A stretch of 64,000 bases of DNA from Nocardiopsis potens DSM 45234 (GCF_000341105.1 NZ_ANBB01000003.1:124001-188000), one strand, 5' to 3'. Counted from the first letter of the stretch, positions 1-9,727 are shown. Notes: generated from the letters alone by a model not told the origin. Translations and numbers: made by a program.

Positions 1-495
1 GTGGCCGCCGAGGGCGGCGCGGGCCTGGTCTGCAGCCACAGCGGCGGGCTGGGGCCGCGGACCGACCCGCACCGGGCGCACTACGCCGACGTGGCGGCAG
101 ACGTCGTCGCCACGGTGACCGGGCTGGCCGAGCGCGCCGTCGCCCTGGGCGTCGCCCCGGACCGGGTGCTCATCGACCCCACCCACGACTTCGGCAAGAA
201 CACCTACCACTCGCTGGAGCTCACCCGGCGGCTGGGCGAGCTGGCCGACACCGGCTGGCCGGTCCTGGTGGCGGTCTCGAACAAGGACTTCATCGGGGAG
301 GCGCTGGACGCCCCGCTCACCGACCGGCTGGCCGGGACGCTCGCGGTGCTGGCCGTTTCGGCCTGGGAGGGCGCGCGGGTGTTCCGGGTGCACGACGTCG
401 GGGCCGCGCGGGCCGCCCTGGACGCGGTGGCGGCGGTGGCCGCGCCCGCCGGTGAGGCCGCCGGCCGGAGCGGATCCGCAGGCCCGAACGTGTAA
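1..495 (+). CDS. folP: Dihydropteroate synthase, C-terminal part (5' end outside window)
   Basis: This is the distal part of a dihydropteroate synthase, which joins p-aminobenzoate to the pterin diphosphate in cytosolic folate synthesis. The readable 164 residues include the family's IDPTHDFGKN segment near residues 58-67 and the VSNKDF segment near 92-97, which line the pterin and pABA pockets of the TIM barrel. The usual family length is about 270-290 residues, so roughly the first 110-120 lie to the left of the window. The GTG at base 1 is therefore only a window-edge codon, not a real start. The C-terminus is a loose Ala/Gly tail. Identification is firm; the gene may belong to a folate operon that cannot be seen. 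Confidence 0.88.
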   Translation: MAAEGGAGLVCSHSGGLGPRTDPHRAHYADVAADVVATVTGLAERAVALGVAPDRVLIDPTHDFGKNTYHSLELTRRLGELADTGWPVLVAVSNKDFIGEALDAPLTDRLAGTLAVLAVSAWEGARVFRVHDVGAARAALDAVAAVAAPAGEAAGRSGSAGPNV

Positions 496-638
496 CCGCC
501 GGTAGCGTTTTTTGCTCTTTTCCGCGTCGGACGTCTTGCATTGCAGGGAAGTTACCCGTGAGTATGAGGGGGGTCGGGCCGCCGGCCCCCTCCACGGGGT
601 GCGGGCGGCCCGCTCAGGCGCGTGTATTGGAGGCAGAC

Positions 639-1319
639 GTGGCGCTTGCGGACACCTTGACGGCGCTCGGAACGGCGGCGCTGACCAGGAGCGGGGCGCG
701 CCCCCTCGGCGCCCACCTGTTCCCGGTCCAGCCCGGGCCGGGCCTGGCGGCCACGGTATTCCCGGTGCGCTGCGCCCCCGGCGACAACCTGGCGCTGCAC
801 GCCGCGGTCGCCCAGGCGGCCCCCGGGACCGCGCTGGTGGTCGACGCCGCCGCCGAGCCCGAGTACGGCTACGTCGACGAGATCCTGGCGGTCGCCGCGC
901 GCAACCGCGGCCTGGCCGGCATCGTCATCGACGGCTGCGTCCGCGACCTCGCCGCGATCGCCCGGGCCGGCCTGCCGGTGGTCAGCTCCGGGGTGGCGCT
1001 GCGCTCCCCGGGCCACGACGCCGGCGGGGCGGTCGGCCAGGACATCCTGATGAACTCGGCGGACTCGGCGCCCACCCCGGTGCGCCGGGGCGACTGGGTG
1101 GTCGCCGACGACGACGGCGTCGCCTGCCTGCCCCGGGGCAAGGCCGCCGACATCGTCGCCGACGCGCTCCGCGGCGTCCGCGCCGACCAGGAGCTGGTCG
1201 ACGCGGTCTGCGCCGGCGCCAGCACCATCGACCTGCTCCACCTGGACCCGTCCCGGGTGGCCGGCTGGGAGGGCGGCCCCGGCCGCCTGCACGCCGCCCC
1301 CGCCGCCGGCGAGGGCTGA
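639..1319 (+). CDS. RraA-like family protein (aldolase/demethylmenaquinone methyltransferase-like fold)
   Basis: A 226-residue member of the RraA superfamily, whose members include regulators of RNase E activity and 4-hydroxy-4-methyl-2-oxoglutarate aldolases. The key motif is GIVIDGCVRD around residues 94-103, where the Arg-Asp pair normally binds substrate and metal. An upstream in-frame ATG at 558 exists, but the GTG at 639 is preferred because GGAGG lies at 629-633, five bases ahead, and the extra 27 residues before it look non-protein-like. The substrate cannot be told from sequence; no RNase E partner or aromatic degradation gene is nearby. The family call is good and the biochemical role is open. 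Confidence 0.75.
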   Translation: MALADTLTALGTAALTRSGARPLGAHLFPVQPGPGLAATVFPVRCAPGDNLALHAAVAQAAPGTALVVDAAAEPEYGYVDEILAVAARNRGLAGIVIDGCVRDLAAIARAGLPVVSSGVALRSPGHDAGGAVGQDILMNSADSAPTPVRRGDWVVADDDGVACLPRGKAADIVADALRGVRADQELVDAVCAGASTIDLLHLDPSRVAGWEGGPGRLHAAPAAGEG

Positions 1320-1434
1320 CCGGGCGAGGCCCCTCTCCCGGCGGTCCCGGCACCGGGACCCCATCGGCCTGCTCTGATCGGGACCGCGGCGCCGAGGTCA
1401 TCGGAAGGGGAGGGCGGGCGCCGGCCCCCCGGGG

Positions 1435-2052
1435 TCAGCCCGGGCCGCCGCCCTGGGCGATCGCGCCCACCACGGAACCGGTCAGGCCGTCGACGACGAC
1501 CTCCTCCGGGACCTCGGGGTGGTCCAGCCACCACTCGCCGGCGGCCTGGACCATCCCCACCACCGCGTGCGCGGTGATCTGCGCGCGCAGCGGGTCGGCG
1601 ATGTGCCCCTCGGCGACGAGCATCCCGGCCAGCTCCTCGCCGAGGCGGCGGACCATCATCCCCACGTCGCCGCGGGTCTTCGGGTCCTCGGAGGTGGCCC
1701 GGTCCATCAGGAACCGGTAGAGGTTCAGGTTCCGCCCGATCATCTGCAGGTAGGCGCCGACGGTGGCGCGGGCGCGCAGCCGCAGCGTCTCCCGGCCGTG
1801 CAGCTCGGAGCGGATCCGCTCGATGAGCGGGTCGACGTGCCGCTCGGCCAGCGAGCGGTACAGCCCGCCCTTGTCGCCGAAGTGGCGGTAGAGGATGGGC
1901 TTGCTGATCCCGGCCTCCGCGGCGATCGCGGACATCGGCGCGTCCGGTCCGTCGCGCTGGATCACCCGGTCGGCGGCGTCCAGGATGGCGCGGCGCCGCT
2001 CCGGGCTGCGGCCGCGGGAGGGCTTGGTCTGCTGTGCGGGTTCGAGGGCCAC
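1435..2052 (-). CDS. TetR family transcriptional regulator
   Basis: A 205-residue TetR-type repressor. The N-terminal helix-turn-helix covers about residues 18-64 (RRAILDAADRVI, then SAIAAEAGISKPILYRHF, then a KGGLY segment), and the rest is a helical ligand and dimer domain with a WWLDHPEVPEE stretch seen in many actinobacterial TetR proteins. The start is a GTG at 2052; the much longer open frame running upstream on this strand is a GC-driven artefact. It lies just downstream of the thioesterase-like gene on the same strand, 62 bases apart, so the two may be co-transcribed. The ligand and target are unknown. Confidence 0.88.
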   Translation of the reverse strand: MALEPAQQTKPSRGRSPERRRAILDAADRVIQRDGPDAPMSAIAAEAGISKPILYRHFGDKGGLYRSLAERHVDPLIERIRSELHGRETLRLRARATVGAYLQMIGRNLNLYRFLMDRATSEDPKTRGDVGMMVRRLGEELAGMLVAEGHIADPLRAQITAHAVVGMVQAAGEWWLDHPEVPEEVVVDGLTGSVVGAIAQGGGPG

Positions 2053-2114
2053 AGCGCACCACGTTAACCGGGCCGCCGCCGGGAGCGCACCCGGCGGCGG
2101 CCGCGGACCGGGCG

Positions 2115-2879
2115 CTACCCCGCGGCGGAGAACGCCGCGACGTCCACGGTGATCCAGACGGCCTCGGCGGCGGCGATCCGCGCGCCCTCGTGGTCGTACA
2201 GGGCGGTGGCGGTGAAGACCTTGCGGCCCTCGGAGCCGAGCAGCCGGCCGGTGACCACGTGCTCGCGGCCCACCTGCGGCGGGCGCAGCACCTCGGCGGT
2301 CATCCGGCCGAGCAGCATCGGGCGCTCCAGGATGTCGCTGGACCAGCCGCCGGGGCAGTCCAGCGCCGCCCAGGCGGCCTCGGGGCCCGCGTAGCGCGTT
2401 CCGGGCACCGCCAGCGAGGCGTCGGGCGTCCACGCGGCCGCGACCAGGCCGCCGTCCGAACCGGGCACCGGGCCGGCGAAGATCCGCAGGCCGTCGCCGG
2501 ACTCCCGGTCCGTCCCGCACACGTAGCAGGTGGTGAACGGGTGCCCGGAGAACCCCCGGTAGCCCCGGGACGCCTCCCGGGCGACCGGCGCCGGGACCCG
2601 CTCGGCCAGGACCCGCACCGATCCCGCGTCCACCGGCTCGGCCTCGGCGACGGCGTCGGCGCCGTCCAGCAGCCGCAGCCCCGCCCCGTCGGCCGGCTCC
2701 ACCGCCATCGCGGTGTCCAGCGGCGGCGGCTTGCGCAGCGTCACCCGCGCCGCCGGGGCGCCGAGGCGGGCCGCCAGCAGCCCGGCGATGTGCCCGCCGT
2801 TGGCGGAGCCCGGAGGCCCGTTGAAGCGGCGGTCCACGGTCAGCTTCTCGGAGGCGTCGATGCCCGGAATGTCGGTCAT
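2115..2879 (-). CDS. Hotdog-fold thioesterase-like protein
   Basis: A 254-residue cytosolic protein that looks like two linked hotdog domains, as in TesB-like acyl-CoA thioesterases. The N-terminal half carries DRRFNGPPGSANGGHIAGLL (residues 17-36), resembling the helix that wraps the acyl chain. A TCYVCG segment near the middle is a conserved-looking CxxC that could bind metal or be structural. The second half ends in a typical hotdog strand (VFTATALYDHEGARIAAAEAVW). The ATG at 2879 is the first good start. It is followed on the same strand by the TetR gene. The substrate is unknown and no acyl-CoA pathway genes adjoin it. Confidence 0.6.
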   Translation of the reverse strand: MTDIPGIDASEKLTVDRRFNGPPGSANGGHIAGLLAARLGAPAARVTLRKPPPLDTAMAVEPADGAGLRLLDGADAVAEAEPVDAGSVRVLAERVPAPVAREASRGYRGFSGHPFTTCYVCGTDRESGDGLRIFAGPVPGSDGGLVAAAWTPDASLAVPGTRYAGPEAAWAALDCPGGWSSDILERPMLLGRMTAEVLRPPQVGREHVVTGRLLGSEGRKVFTATALYDHEGARIAAAEAVWITVDVAAFSAAG

Positions 2880-3276
2880 GGGGCCAGGGTATGCACCGCC
2901 CCGCCCGTACCCCCGCGTCGCCCCCGCCGGTTCGCCCGCGCCTCTGTGCCGCCCCGCCGGTTCGCCCGGGACCGGGGCACCGGTGCGGCCGGCCGGCGGA
3001 GGAAGGCGGTGAACGCCCCGGGCGGCGGCGGGGCGCCCCCCGGTGCCCCGGTGGTGCCGGTGAAGGCGGGTGCGAGGGACGCCGGGCGGACCGGCCCGGC
3101 GGTGGTCCGGGGCCGGGCGGGGGGCCGGCGCCGGCAGGGCGGACCACCGCCACGGCGGGGGCGTGCTCCGGGCCGCCCGGGCGCCGACCGCGGCCGGCGC
3201 CCTTTCCGGCGATCGGCGGCGGAGAGTGGAGCCCGCTACACCGACACGGCCCCGGGAGTGGGCGACAATCGTGCCC
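2880..3276. other. Intergenic region between divergent genes, no gene seen
   Basis: About 400 bases between the divergent thioesterase-like and histidine kinase genes. Open frames cross it on both strands but have poor composition and no family resemblance. CGCCGGTTCGCCCG occurs twice in 2927-2970. Promoters for both flanking genes should lie here, but none is clear enough to place. Confidence 0.6.
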
Positions 3277-4581
3277 ATGGCCCTGAAAACCACCCGTCCG
3301 GGGCGTGCGCCCGCGGGCGGAGCCCTCGCCGGCCCGGTGCGCGCCGGCGTGCGGTCCGCTCTCTACCTGTGCACCACCCTCGGCTCGGCGCTGGCCACCC
3401 TGCTGGTGCCGCCGCTCCTGCTGCTGGCCGCGGTGTCCGTGCTGCTGGCCGGCGCGGGCCTGGTCACCGTCCCGTTCGCACTGGACCGGCTGCGCGACTG
3501 GGCCGACCTGGAGCGCCGCCGGATCGCGCGGTTCCTCGGCGAGGAGGCCCCCGCGCCGCACCGCCCCGCCCTGCCCGCCGGGCCGGGTCCGGCCCGGTTC
3601 CGCGCCGCCCTGCTCGCCCCGCGCACCAGGCGCGACCTGGCCTGGGTCTTCGTCCAGATCGGCATCGGCGTCCCGGTCGGCCTCATCGGGCTGGCGGCCC
3701 TCATCGGCACCCCGCTCACGGTGGTGCAGATGCTGCTGTGGTGGGTCCTCCCCGCCGATGAGCCGCTGACCCTGCTGGGCGTCCCGGCCACCTCCTGGCC
3801 GACCGCGCTGGGCCCGGGCGCCGTCCAGTTCGCCGTGCTCGGCTGGCTGCTGTGGGCCGCGCCCTGGCCGGCCCGGCTGCACGCGCGGGCGGTGCGCGCC
3901 CTGCTCACCCCGTCGGCCGCCGAGGAGCTGGAGGAGCGGGTCGAGGAGCTGACCGAGACCCGCGCCGGGGCGGTGCACGCGCACGCCGCCGAACTCCGCC
4001 GGATCGAGCGCGACCTGCACGACGGGACCCAGGCGCGGCTGGTCGCGCTGGCGATGCGGCTCGGCCTGGCGCAGCGGACGCTCGGCCGGGACCCGGAGGC
4101 GGCGGCGCGCCTGCTGGAGCAGGCGCAGGCCGGCGCCGAGGAGGCCATGACCGAGCTGCGCGCCGTGGTGCGCACCATCTACCCGCCGGTGCTGGCCGAC
4201 CGGGGCCTGGCCGGGGCGCTCTCCGCTCTGGCCGCGGACGGCGCCGTCCCGGTCCGCCTCGACATCGGCGACCCGGGCGGCGCGGACCTGGCCGGGCTGC
4301 CCGCCGCGGTGGAGGCGACCGCCTACTTCGTCGTCGCGGAGTCGCTGACCAACATCGCCAAGCACGCCGGGGCCTCCGCGGCCGCGGTGGAGGTCGCCCG
4401 GGACGGCGCAAGGCTGCGGGTCCGGGTCACCGACGACGGCCGGGGCGGCGCGGACGAGGGCGGCGGCAGCGGCATCGGCGGGATGCGCCGCCGGGTGGCC
4501 GCGCTCGACGGCGGGCTCGCGGTGTCCAGCCCGCCCGGCGGACCCACCCGGGTGGAGGCGGTGCTGCCGTGCGGCGAGTGA
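3277..4581 (+). CDS. Two-component sensor histidine kinase (NarL/DesK-type)
   Basis: A 434-residue membrane sensor kinase. The N-terminal half has four hydrophobic segments (about residues 28-68, 125-155 and 185-200) forming the membrane sensor domain common in actinobacterial kinases of this class. The dimerisation and phosphoacceptor helix contains RRIERDLHDGTQARLVALAM with the phosphorylated His, followed by a HATPase domain with an ESLTNIAKHAGAS N-box and a VTDDGRGG G1 box. The start is the ATG at 3277; the frame extends upstream to 3070 without domain support. The response regulator gene follows 246 bases downstream on the same strand. The signal sensed is unknown. Confidence 0.9.
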   Translation: MALKTTRPGRAPAGGALAGPVRAGVRSALYLCTTLGSALATLLVPPLLLLAAVSVLLAGAGLVTVPFALDRLRDWADLERRRIARFLGEEAPAPHRPALPAGPGPARFRAALLAPRTRRDLAWVFVQIGIGVPVGLIGLAALIGTPLTVVQMLLWWVLPADEPLTLLGVPATSWPTALGPGAVQFAVLGWLLWAAPWPARLHARAVRALLTPSAAEELEERVEELTETRAGAVHAHAAELRRIERDLHDGTQARLVALAMRLGLAQRTLGRDPEAAARLLEQAQAGAEEAMTELRAVVRTIYPPVLADRGLAGALSALAADGAVPVRLDIGDPGGADLAGLPAAVEATAYFVVAESLTNIAKHAGASAAAVEVARDGARLRVRVTDDGRGGADEGGGSGIGGMRRRVAALDGGLAVSSPPGGPTRVEAVLPCGE

Positions 4582-4589
4582 CCGCGGGG

Positions 4590-4668
4590 CCCCGGAACCG
4601 GGGCGGTTCCGGAACCGGGGCGGCTCCGGGGCCGGGGCGGATCCAGGACGGATCCGGGGTCGGGGCGG
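4590..4668 (+). repeat. Short imperfect tandem repeat, units of about 17-20 bases
   Basis: The gap after the kinase gene contains four to five head-to-tail copies of a unit close to CCGGAACCGGGGCGG, with later copies reading GGGGCCGGGGCGG and GGGTCGGGGCGG. It is non-coding. It could fold and act as a terminator-like or spacer element between kinase and regulator, but no function is shown. Confidence 0.5.
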
Positions 4669-4827
4669 GCCGCGCCCGGCCCCGCGGCCGGCCCGGACGC
4701 GGTACGGTCGCCTCCGCGCCCCCGCCTCCGGCGGGAGCGGAGCGGCGGGCGGCCCGGGCGGCGCCCTGGAGGGGCTCGGTTGAGGGTGGTGGCGGGTGAC
4801 GGGCGGGACGTGGAGGGCAGGGCAGCG

Positions 4828-5466
4828 GTGCGGGTGGTGATCGTCGAGGACAGCGCGATCCTCGCGGAAGGACTGGAGCTGCTGCTCACCTCCTCGGGGC
4901 TGGAGGTGGCGGCGGTGACCGGGGACGCGGAGTCGTTCCTGGCGGCGGTGGCCGAGCACCGGCCCGACGCGGCCGTGGTCGACGTGCGGCTGCCCCCGTC
5001 CTTCACCGACGAGGGCGTGCACGCGGCCCTGGCCGCCAGGAGGATCGTCCCGGCCCTGCCGGTCCTGGTCTTCTCCCAGTACGTGGAGCGGGTCTACGCC
5101 CGCGACCTGCTCTCCGACGGGGCGGGCGGAGTGGGCTACCTGCTCAAGGACAGGGTGGCGCGGGTGGACGACTTCCTGGACGCGCTGCGCCGGGTGGCCG
5201 CCGGCGGCACCGCGCTGGATCCGGAGGTCGTCTCCCAGCTGCTCACCCGCCGCTCCGACCCGCTGGGCGGGCTGACCCCGCGCGAGCGGGAAGTGCTGGA
5301 GCTGATGGCCCAGGGGATGGGCAACACCGAGATCGCGGCCCGGCTGGTGGTCACCGAGCGGGCCGTGCACAAGCACGTCGGCAACATCTTCGCCAAGCTC
5401 GGCCTGGCCCCCGACGACGGCGGGCACCGCAGGGTCCGCGCGGTCCTGGCCTACCTGGACGCCTGA
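4828..5466 (+). CDS. LuxR/NarL-type response regulator
   Basis: A 212-residue DNA-binding response regulator, the likely partner of the kinase just upstream. The receiver domain begins VRVVIVEDSAILAEGLELLL with the acidic pair at residues 8-9; the phospho-acceptor Asp is in AAVVDVRLPP, and the conserved Lys is in GYLLKDRV. The C-terminal LuxR helix-turn-helix is GLTPREREVLELMAQGMGN followed by ERAVHKHVGNIFAKLGL. A TTG at 4780 is an alternative start with its own GGAGGGG, but GTG 4828 fits the family N-terminus exactly and has GGAGG at 4812-4816. The target genes are unknown. Confidence 0.9.
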   Translation: MRVVIVEDSAILAEGLELLLTSSGLEVAAVTGDAESFLAAVAEHRPDAAVVDVRLPPSFTDEGVHAALAARRIVPALPVLVFSQYVERVYARDLLSDGAGGVGYLLKDRVARVDDFLDALRRVAAGGTALDPEVVSQLLTRRSDPLGGLTPREREVLELMAQGMGNTEIAARLVVTERAVHKHVGNIFAKLGLAPDDGGHRRVRAVLAYLDA

Positions 5467-5735
5467 CGCCGGAGCGCCCCTGGAGGAACCTCCGCCCCCT
5501 CCGGCGTGCGTCCGGGGTGCGGCGCGGAACCCGTCCGAATCCGGGCGGTTGCGCACCCGGCCCCACCGGGTAGGAATCCCCCTCGGAAAGCACGCCCGGG
5601 CCGGCCCCGGCCGGCGGCGCCGGGCGATGTCCCGAAGCACCCGCCCCGCTACCCTCCGTCGATGTACGATGGCGGCCCCTCTCCTCCTGGCAGTACCCCC
5701 TGCACCCTCCGCACCGATCAGACCGGGAGTCGAAC

Positions 5736-6593
5736 GTGAGCGAGCGCTCCGCGAAAGGAACGGACTGGACCGTTTCCGCCATGCCGCAGCTGGACATGTC
5801 CGTGCCCACGGTGGCCCGGACCTACGACGCCCTCCTCGGGGGGAAGGACAACTTCCAGGCCGACCGGGAGGCGGCCGCCGCCCTGGAGGAGCTGAACCCC
5901 GGCACCGTCCAGCTCTCCAAGGACAACCGCGGCTTCCTCTCCCGGGGCGTCCGCTACGTCGCCGAGCAGGGCGTCCGCCAGTTCATCGACCTCGGCTCCG
6001 GGCTGCCGACGGTGGAGAACACCCACCAGGTCGCGCAGCGGGCGATCCCGGACGCCGCCGTGGTCTACGTCGACATCGACCCGATCGTCCTGGCGCACGG
6101 CCGCGCGATCCTCGCCGATTCGCCGCAGACCACGGTGATCACCGCGGACCTGCGCGACGTCGACCAGGTGCTCTCCGAGCCGGACACGCAGGACCTGATC
6201 GACTTCACCGAGCCGGTCTGCGTCATGCTGGTCAGCCTGCTGCACTGCATCCGCGACGAGGACGACCCGTTCGGCCTGGTCCGGCGGTACTTCGAGCGGC
6301 TCCCCGCCGGCTCGGCGCTGGTCTACTCCCACCTCTGCTCCGACGACGGGGACTTCGCCCGCACCTTCACTGAGCAGTGCCACGACTCCGGGATGGACTG
6401 GGGCCGGGTCCGCTCGCCGGAGGAGTGCGCCGAGGCCTTCGACGGCCTGGAGCTGGTCTCGCCCGCCTCCGACGGGTCGGTGCCGCCGATGCCGGTGGAC
6501 TGCCCCACCTGGCGCAACGGCGACGTGCCGCCGGTCCCGCTGCCGGACAAGAAGCTCTGGGAGCACTCCGGCGTCGCCTTCAAGCGGAGCTGA
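5736..6593 (+). CDS. SAM-dependent methyltransferase, Methyltransf_19 (DUF574) family
   Basis: A 285-residue protein of an actinobacteria-typical methyltransferase family. Signature parts are SVPTVARTYDALLGGKDNF near the N-terminus, RQFIDLGSGLPTVENTHQVA (the SAM-binding motif I) near residues 80-99, and VVYVDIDPIVLAHGR with the acidic residue that contacts the SAM ribose. The GTG at 5736 is chosen because the family begins shortly before SVPTVARTYD. Members are plentiful in actinomycetes, often one near regulators or secondary metabolism, and their substrates are mostly unknown. Nothing nearby indicates the methyl acceptor. Confidence 0.9.
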   Translation: MSERSAKGTDWTVSAMPQLDMSVPTVARTYDALLGGKDNFQADREAAAALEELNPGTVQLSKDNRGFLSRGVRYVAEQGVRQFIDLGSGLPTVENTHQVAQRAIPDAAVVYVDIDPIVLAHGRAILADSPQTTVITADLRDVDQVLSEPDTQDLIDFTEPVCVMLVSLLHCIRDEDDPFGLVRRYFERLPAGSALVYSHLCSDDGDFARTFTEQCHDSGMDWGRVRSPEECAEAFDGLELVSPASDGSVPPMPVDCPTWRNGDVPPVPLPDKKLWEHSGVAFKRS

Positions 6594-6645
6594 GGGCGCC
6601 GCCCCCCGGACCGGGCTCCGCACCGGCCCCGGGCGGGCGGCGCCC
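6594..6645. terminator. Bidirectional hairpin between convergent genes
   Basis: GGGCGCCGCCC (6594-6604) pairs perfectly with GGGCGGCGCCC (6635-6645). It starts right at the methyltransferase stop and ends just before the acyltransferase stop on the other strand, so it can serve both. Confidence 0.6.
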
Positions 6646-6653
6646 GGAGCGGT

Positions 6654-7796
6654 TCAGATCAGCAGCGCCCGCGCCCCGGGGATCCGGCGGACCACCGCCA
6701 CCGCGGCGAGGCTGAGCAGCGCCGCGGCGGCCGCGTAGCCGAGCGCGGCGCCCACCGCCTGCCAGCCGTCCGGGGCGCCGAGCAGGCCGCGCAGCTCGTA
6801 CAGGACCATCACGTGCACCAGGTAGACGCCGAAGCTCAGCGCGGAGATCCGGCCGACCGCGCGCCGCACCGCCCCGGCGGCCCGCCCCTGCGCGCGGGCC
6901 AGGCGCAGCCCGGCCGCGCGCAGCACCAGGAACGCGCCGACCGAGCTCGGCAGCACGGTGGGGGAGAGGTAGTCGTAGACGTAGGCGGATCCGGCCTCCC
7001 AGGCCCCGGCGGAGTCGGCGAGGGCCCAGGCGGCCCCGGCGGTCGCGGCGGTGCCGACGAGCAGCACCGCGGCGGCCGGGCGCGCGGTGCGCGCCCCCGG
7101 GGCGGCGGTGTGCAGCAGCCATCCCAGCAGGTAGTAGCCGAGGAACGGGAGGAACCGGGTGGCGGCGGTGGCCCCGCCGGCCCCGTCCACCAGGCTGAGC
7201 GCCTGGTCGGCGACGCCCAGCGCGGTGGCCGTTCCGGCGAACCACCACAGCCCGGACCGGGGGGTGTGCGCCACCACCGTGCGCAGGAACGGGGTGAGCA
7301 GGTAGAGCCCGGCGATGACGTACAGGAAGTACAGGTGGACGCTGGGCGCGCCGGAGGCCGCCTGCCGCCAGGCGGTCTCGGCGTCCATCCCGTTCCGCCA
7401 GACCTCCCAGAGCAGGTAGGCGGCGGTCCAGGCGACCAGCGGCAGGCCGATGCGCGCCCACCGCTTGCGGTAGAACTCCCGCGGCGCCTCCGGCTTGGGG
7501 GCCAGCAGCAGCGCGCCGCTGATCATCACGAACACCGGGACGCACCAGCGCGCCGCGGCGTCCAGCGTGTTCGCCGCCCACCAGGGGGCCGTCCCGAGGT
7601 CGGTGTGCGAGGCGGTCACCAGCGGCGCCACCGCGTGCACCAGCACCACGGCGCCCATGGCGCACACCCGGGCGAAGTCGATCCAGGCGGTCGAGGGCCG
7701 CGGCGGCGCGGGGGCGGCGGACGGAGGAGCGGGGCCGCCGGACACGGGCCGCGGTGCTGCCGGACCCCCGTCCGCGCGGATGTCGTCGACGCGCAT
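6654..7796 (-). CDS. Acyltransferase 3 family integral membrane protein
   Basis: A 380-residue multi-spanning protein of the acyltransferase 3 (OafA/WecH-like) family, which transfers acyl groups to sugars or cell-surface polymers. It opens with a Pro/Ala-rich cytosolic stretch of about 38 residues, then [20 protein letters not shown] with the family Arg and His, then [10 protein letters not shown] and about nine further hydrophobic segments. The ATG at 7796 is used; the frame continues upstream without family resemblance. No glycan biosynthesis genes flank it, so the acceptor cannot be named. Confidence 0.85.
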   Translation of the reverse strand: MRVDDIRADGGPAAPRPVSGGPAPPSAAPAPPRPSTAWIDFARVCAMGAVVLVHAVAPLVTASHTDLGTAPWWAANTLDAAARWCVPVFVMISGALLLAPKPEAPREFYRKRWARIGLPLVAWTAAYLLWEVWRNGMDAETAWRQAASGAPSVHLYFLYVIAGLYLLTPFLRTVVAHTPRSGLWWFAGTATALGVADQALSLVDGAGGATAATRFLPFLGYYLLGWLLHTAAPGARTARPAAAVLLVGTAATAGAAWALADSAGAWEAGSAYVYDYLSPTVLPSSVGAFLVLRAAGLRLARAQGRAAGAVRRAVGRISALSFGVYLVHVMVLYELRGLLGAPDGWQAVGAALGYAAAAALLSLAAVAVVRRIPGARALLI

Positions 7797-8012
7797 CCCC
7801 CATCGATACCACTTCGTTACACATCGGCTCAACCGCCCTTTCCGCGGCGCTTTCCGCCCCGCTCCCGCCCCGGCCGCTCCGGACCGCCTTCCGCCCAGGT
7901 CACGCGCCTGGCCGCCGGGCGGGCCGGGGAGAAGCCCCGGCGGCGGGGGCTCCCGAGGGCGGGATGGAACGGGCGCCGCCCGCACCGTTCCGAGCACGGA
8001 TGGAGCCCCCTC

Positions 8013-8300
8013 ATGCCGTACCTGCTGATCCGCCGGCGGTTCACCGGATACGGGCGCCGGCGCGCGGCGTTCGACTCGCTGGCCGAGCGCCGCGCCGGGC
8101 TGGGGCTGAGCACCCTGCTGGTCGCGCGGGACGCCGACGAGCCGGACGGGGCCGTGGTGCTGCTCGGCTTCGACGACGCGGAGCGGGTCCGCGCGCACTT
8201 CCCCTCACCGCAGCCGGAGGAGGCGCACCGCAAGGGCGGGGAGGTCCCCGGCAGCACCCGGCTGCTCTTCCTGGACGACCTGGACGGCGCCCCGGTCTGA
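8013..8300 (+). CDS. Small conserved protein, possibly an ABM-like alpha/beta barrel
   Basis: A 95-residue soluble protein with the pattern strand-helix-strand-helix: [52 protein letters not shown]. That outline recalls antibiotic biosynthesis monooxygenase or similar dimeric ferredoxin-like proteins, but the match is by eye only and no catalytic residues can be named. The ATG at 8013 follows an AGCCCCC stretch without a clear ribosome binding site. It stands alone between two oppositely oriented genes. Confidence 0.55.
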   Translation: MPYLLIRRRFTGYGRRRAAFDSLAERRAGLGLSTLLVARDADEPDGAVVLLGFDDAERVRAHFPSPQPEEAHRKGGEVPGSTRLLFLDDLDGAPV

Positions 8301-8340
8301 GGCCGGGCGCCGGATCGCCGGGCGAAGGGAGCAAAGGGAA

Positions 8341-8364
8341 AGGAGGGGGCCGCGGCCCCCTCCT
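8341..8364. terminator. 24-base perfect palindrome between convergent genes
   Basis: AGGAGGGGGCCG followed at once by its exact complement CGGCCCCCTCCT. It lies between the ends of the small protein gene and the acyl-CoA dehydrogenase gene and can act in both directions. Confidence 0.55.
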
Positions 8365-8386
8365 CCCGTTCCCACCAGCGGAACGC

Positions 8387-9625
8387 TCACTTCACCGGCA
8401 GGCCCGTGACGGCGCGGCCGATGATCAGGCGCTGGATCTCGCTCGCGCCCTCGAAGATGGTGAAGATGGTGGCGTCGCGGTGCCAGCGCTCCACCGGGTA
8501 TTCGCGGGTGTAGCCGTTGCCGCCGAGGATGCGGACGGCGTTCTGGGTCACCCAGGTCGCGGTCTCGCTGGCGAAGAGCTTGCTCATCGACCCCTCGGCC
8601 TGGGCGAAGTCCTTGTCGTTGCGGGCCATCCAGGCGGCGCGCCAGACCAGCAGCCGGGAGGCGTCGATCCGGGTGGCCATGTCGGCCAGGGTGAAGGCGA
8701 CCGCCTGGTTCTCGGCGATGGGGCGGCCGAACTGCTCGCGCTGGGCCGCGTAGTCGCGGGCGTACTCGTAGGCGGCGCGGGCGCAGCCGACCGCCATCGC
8801 CCCGACGGTGGGGCGGGAGGCCTCGAAGGTCTTCATCGCGGCCTGGCCCCCGGAGCGCCGGCCCTCGCGGGCGCGGGCCAGCCGCTCGTCCAGCTTCTCC
8901 TTGCCGCCCAGCAGGCAGCCGCCGGGGACGCGGACGTCCTCCAGCACCACCTCGGCGGTGTGCGAGGCGCGGATGCCGTGCTTGGCGAACTTCTGCCCCT
9001 GGGACAGCCCGGGGGTGTTCGGCGGGACGATGAAGCTGGCCTGGCCGCGCGAGCCCAGTTCGGGGTCGACCGAGGCGACCACCACGTGCACGTCGGCGAT
9101 GCCGCCGTTGGTGGCCCAGGTCTTGGTGCCGTTGAGCACCCACTCGTCGGAGGCCTGGTCGTAGACGGCGCGGGTGCGGATGGCGGAGACGTCGCTGCCC
9201 GCGTCGGGCTCGGAGGAGCAGAACGCGCCGAGCTTGATGTCGTCGGCGGTGCCGAACATCTGCGGCACCCATTCGAACAGCTGCTCCTGGGTGCCGTTGG
9301 CGGCCACCGAGACGGCGGCCAGGCCGGTCCCGGTCAGGGCCAGCGCGATCCCCGGGTCGCCCCAGTACAGCTCCTCGAAGGCGACCGGGATGCCCACGCC
9401 GCTGGGCTCCAGCCACTGGTTGGCGAAGAAGTCGAGGGAGTACAGGCCGATCTTGGCCGCCTCCTGCAGGATCGGCCAGGGGGTCTCTTCGCGCTCGTCC
9501 CACTCGGCGGCGGCCGGGCGGACGACGTCGCGGGCGAACCCGTGGACCCAGTCCCGGACCTCGCGGATGTCCTCGCTGAGCTCCAGGCTGAACGCGGGTG
9601 CGCCGGCGGCGCCGGAATCGGTCAT
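8387..9625 (-). CDS. Acyl-CoA dehydrogenase
   Basis: A 412-residue flavoenzyme that introduces the alpha-beta double bond into an acyl-CoA and passes electrons to ETF. Seen features are [17 protein letters not shown] (FAD and substrate loop), [12 protein letters not shown], the [20 protein letters not shown] helix, the [18 protein letters not shown] segment, and [13 protein letters not shown] near the C-terminus with the catalytic Glu of the short/medium-chain class. The ATG at 9625 has AAGGA eight bases upstream; the earlier ATG at 9658 is not preferred. A near-perfect palindrome about 100 bases upstream (9728-9746) may be its operator. The chain-length specificity cannot be read. Confidence 0.92.
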   Translation of the reverse strand: MTDSGAAGAPAFSLELSEDIREVRDWVHGFARDVVRPAAAEWDEREETPWPILQEAAKIGLYSLDFFANQWLEPSGVGIPVAFEELYWGDPGIALALTGTGLAAVSVAANGTQEQLFEWVPQMFGTADDIKLGAFCSSEPDAGSDVSAIRTRAVYDQASDEWVLNGTKTWATNGGIADVHVVVASVDPELGSRGQASFIVPPNTPGLSQGQKFAKHGIRASHTAEVVLEDVRVPGGCLLGGKEKLDERLARAREGRRSGGQAAMKTFEASRPTVGAMAVGCARAAYEYARDYAAQREQFGRPIAENQAVAFTLADMATRIDASRLLVWRAAWMARNDKDFAQAEGSMSKLFASETATWVTQNAVRILGGNGYTREYPVERWHRDATIFTIFEGASEIQRLIIGRAVTGLPVK

Positions 9626-9727
9626 CTTCACACGTCCTTCGATCGTCCCGGCGGGCACCGGGAGGAGGAATGCGTCGGGCTCCGGGGAGGGGAGGCGGAT
9701 CGGCGCGCCGAGGACCGCCCCGCCAAG

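Noticed and set aside
496-638. Promoter or terminator in the T-rich tract after folP (GCGTTTTTTGC)
   Set aside because: No stem precedes the T run and no convincing -35/-10 pair with correct spacing is found.
1435-5640. A 1401-codon minus-strand frame
   Set aside because: Only the last part (1435-2052) is a real TetR gene; the remainder is antisense to the two-component genes or out of frame with the thioesterase-like gene.
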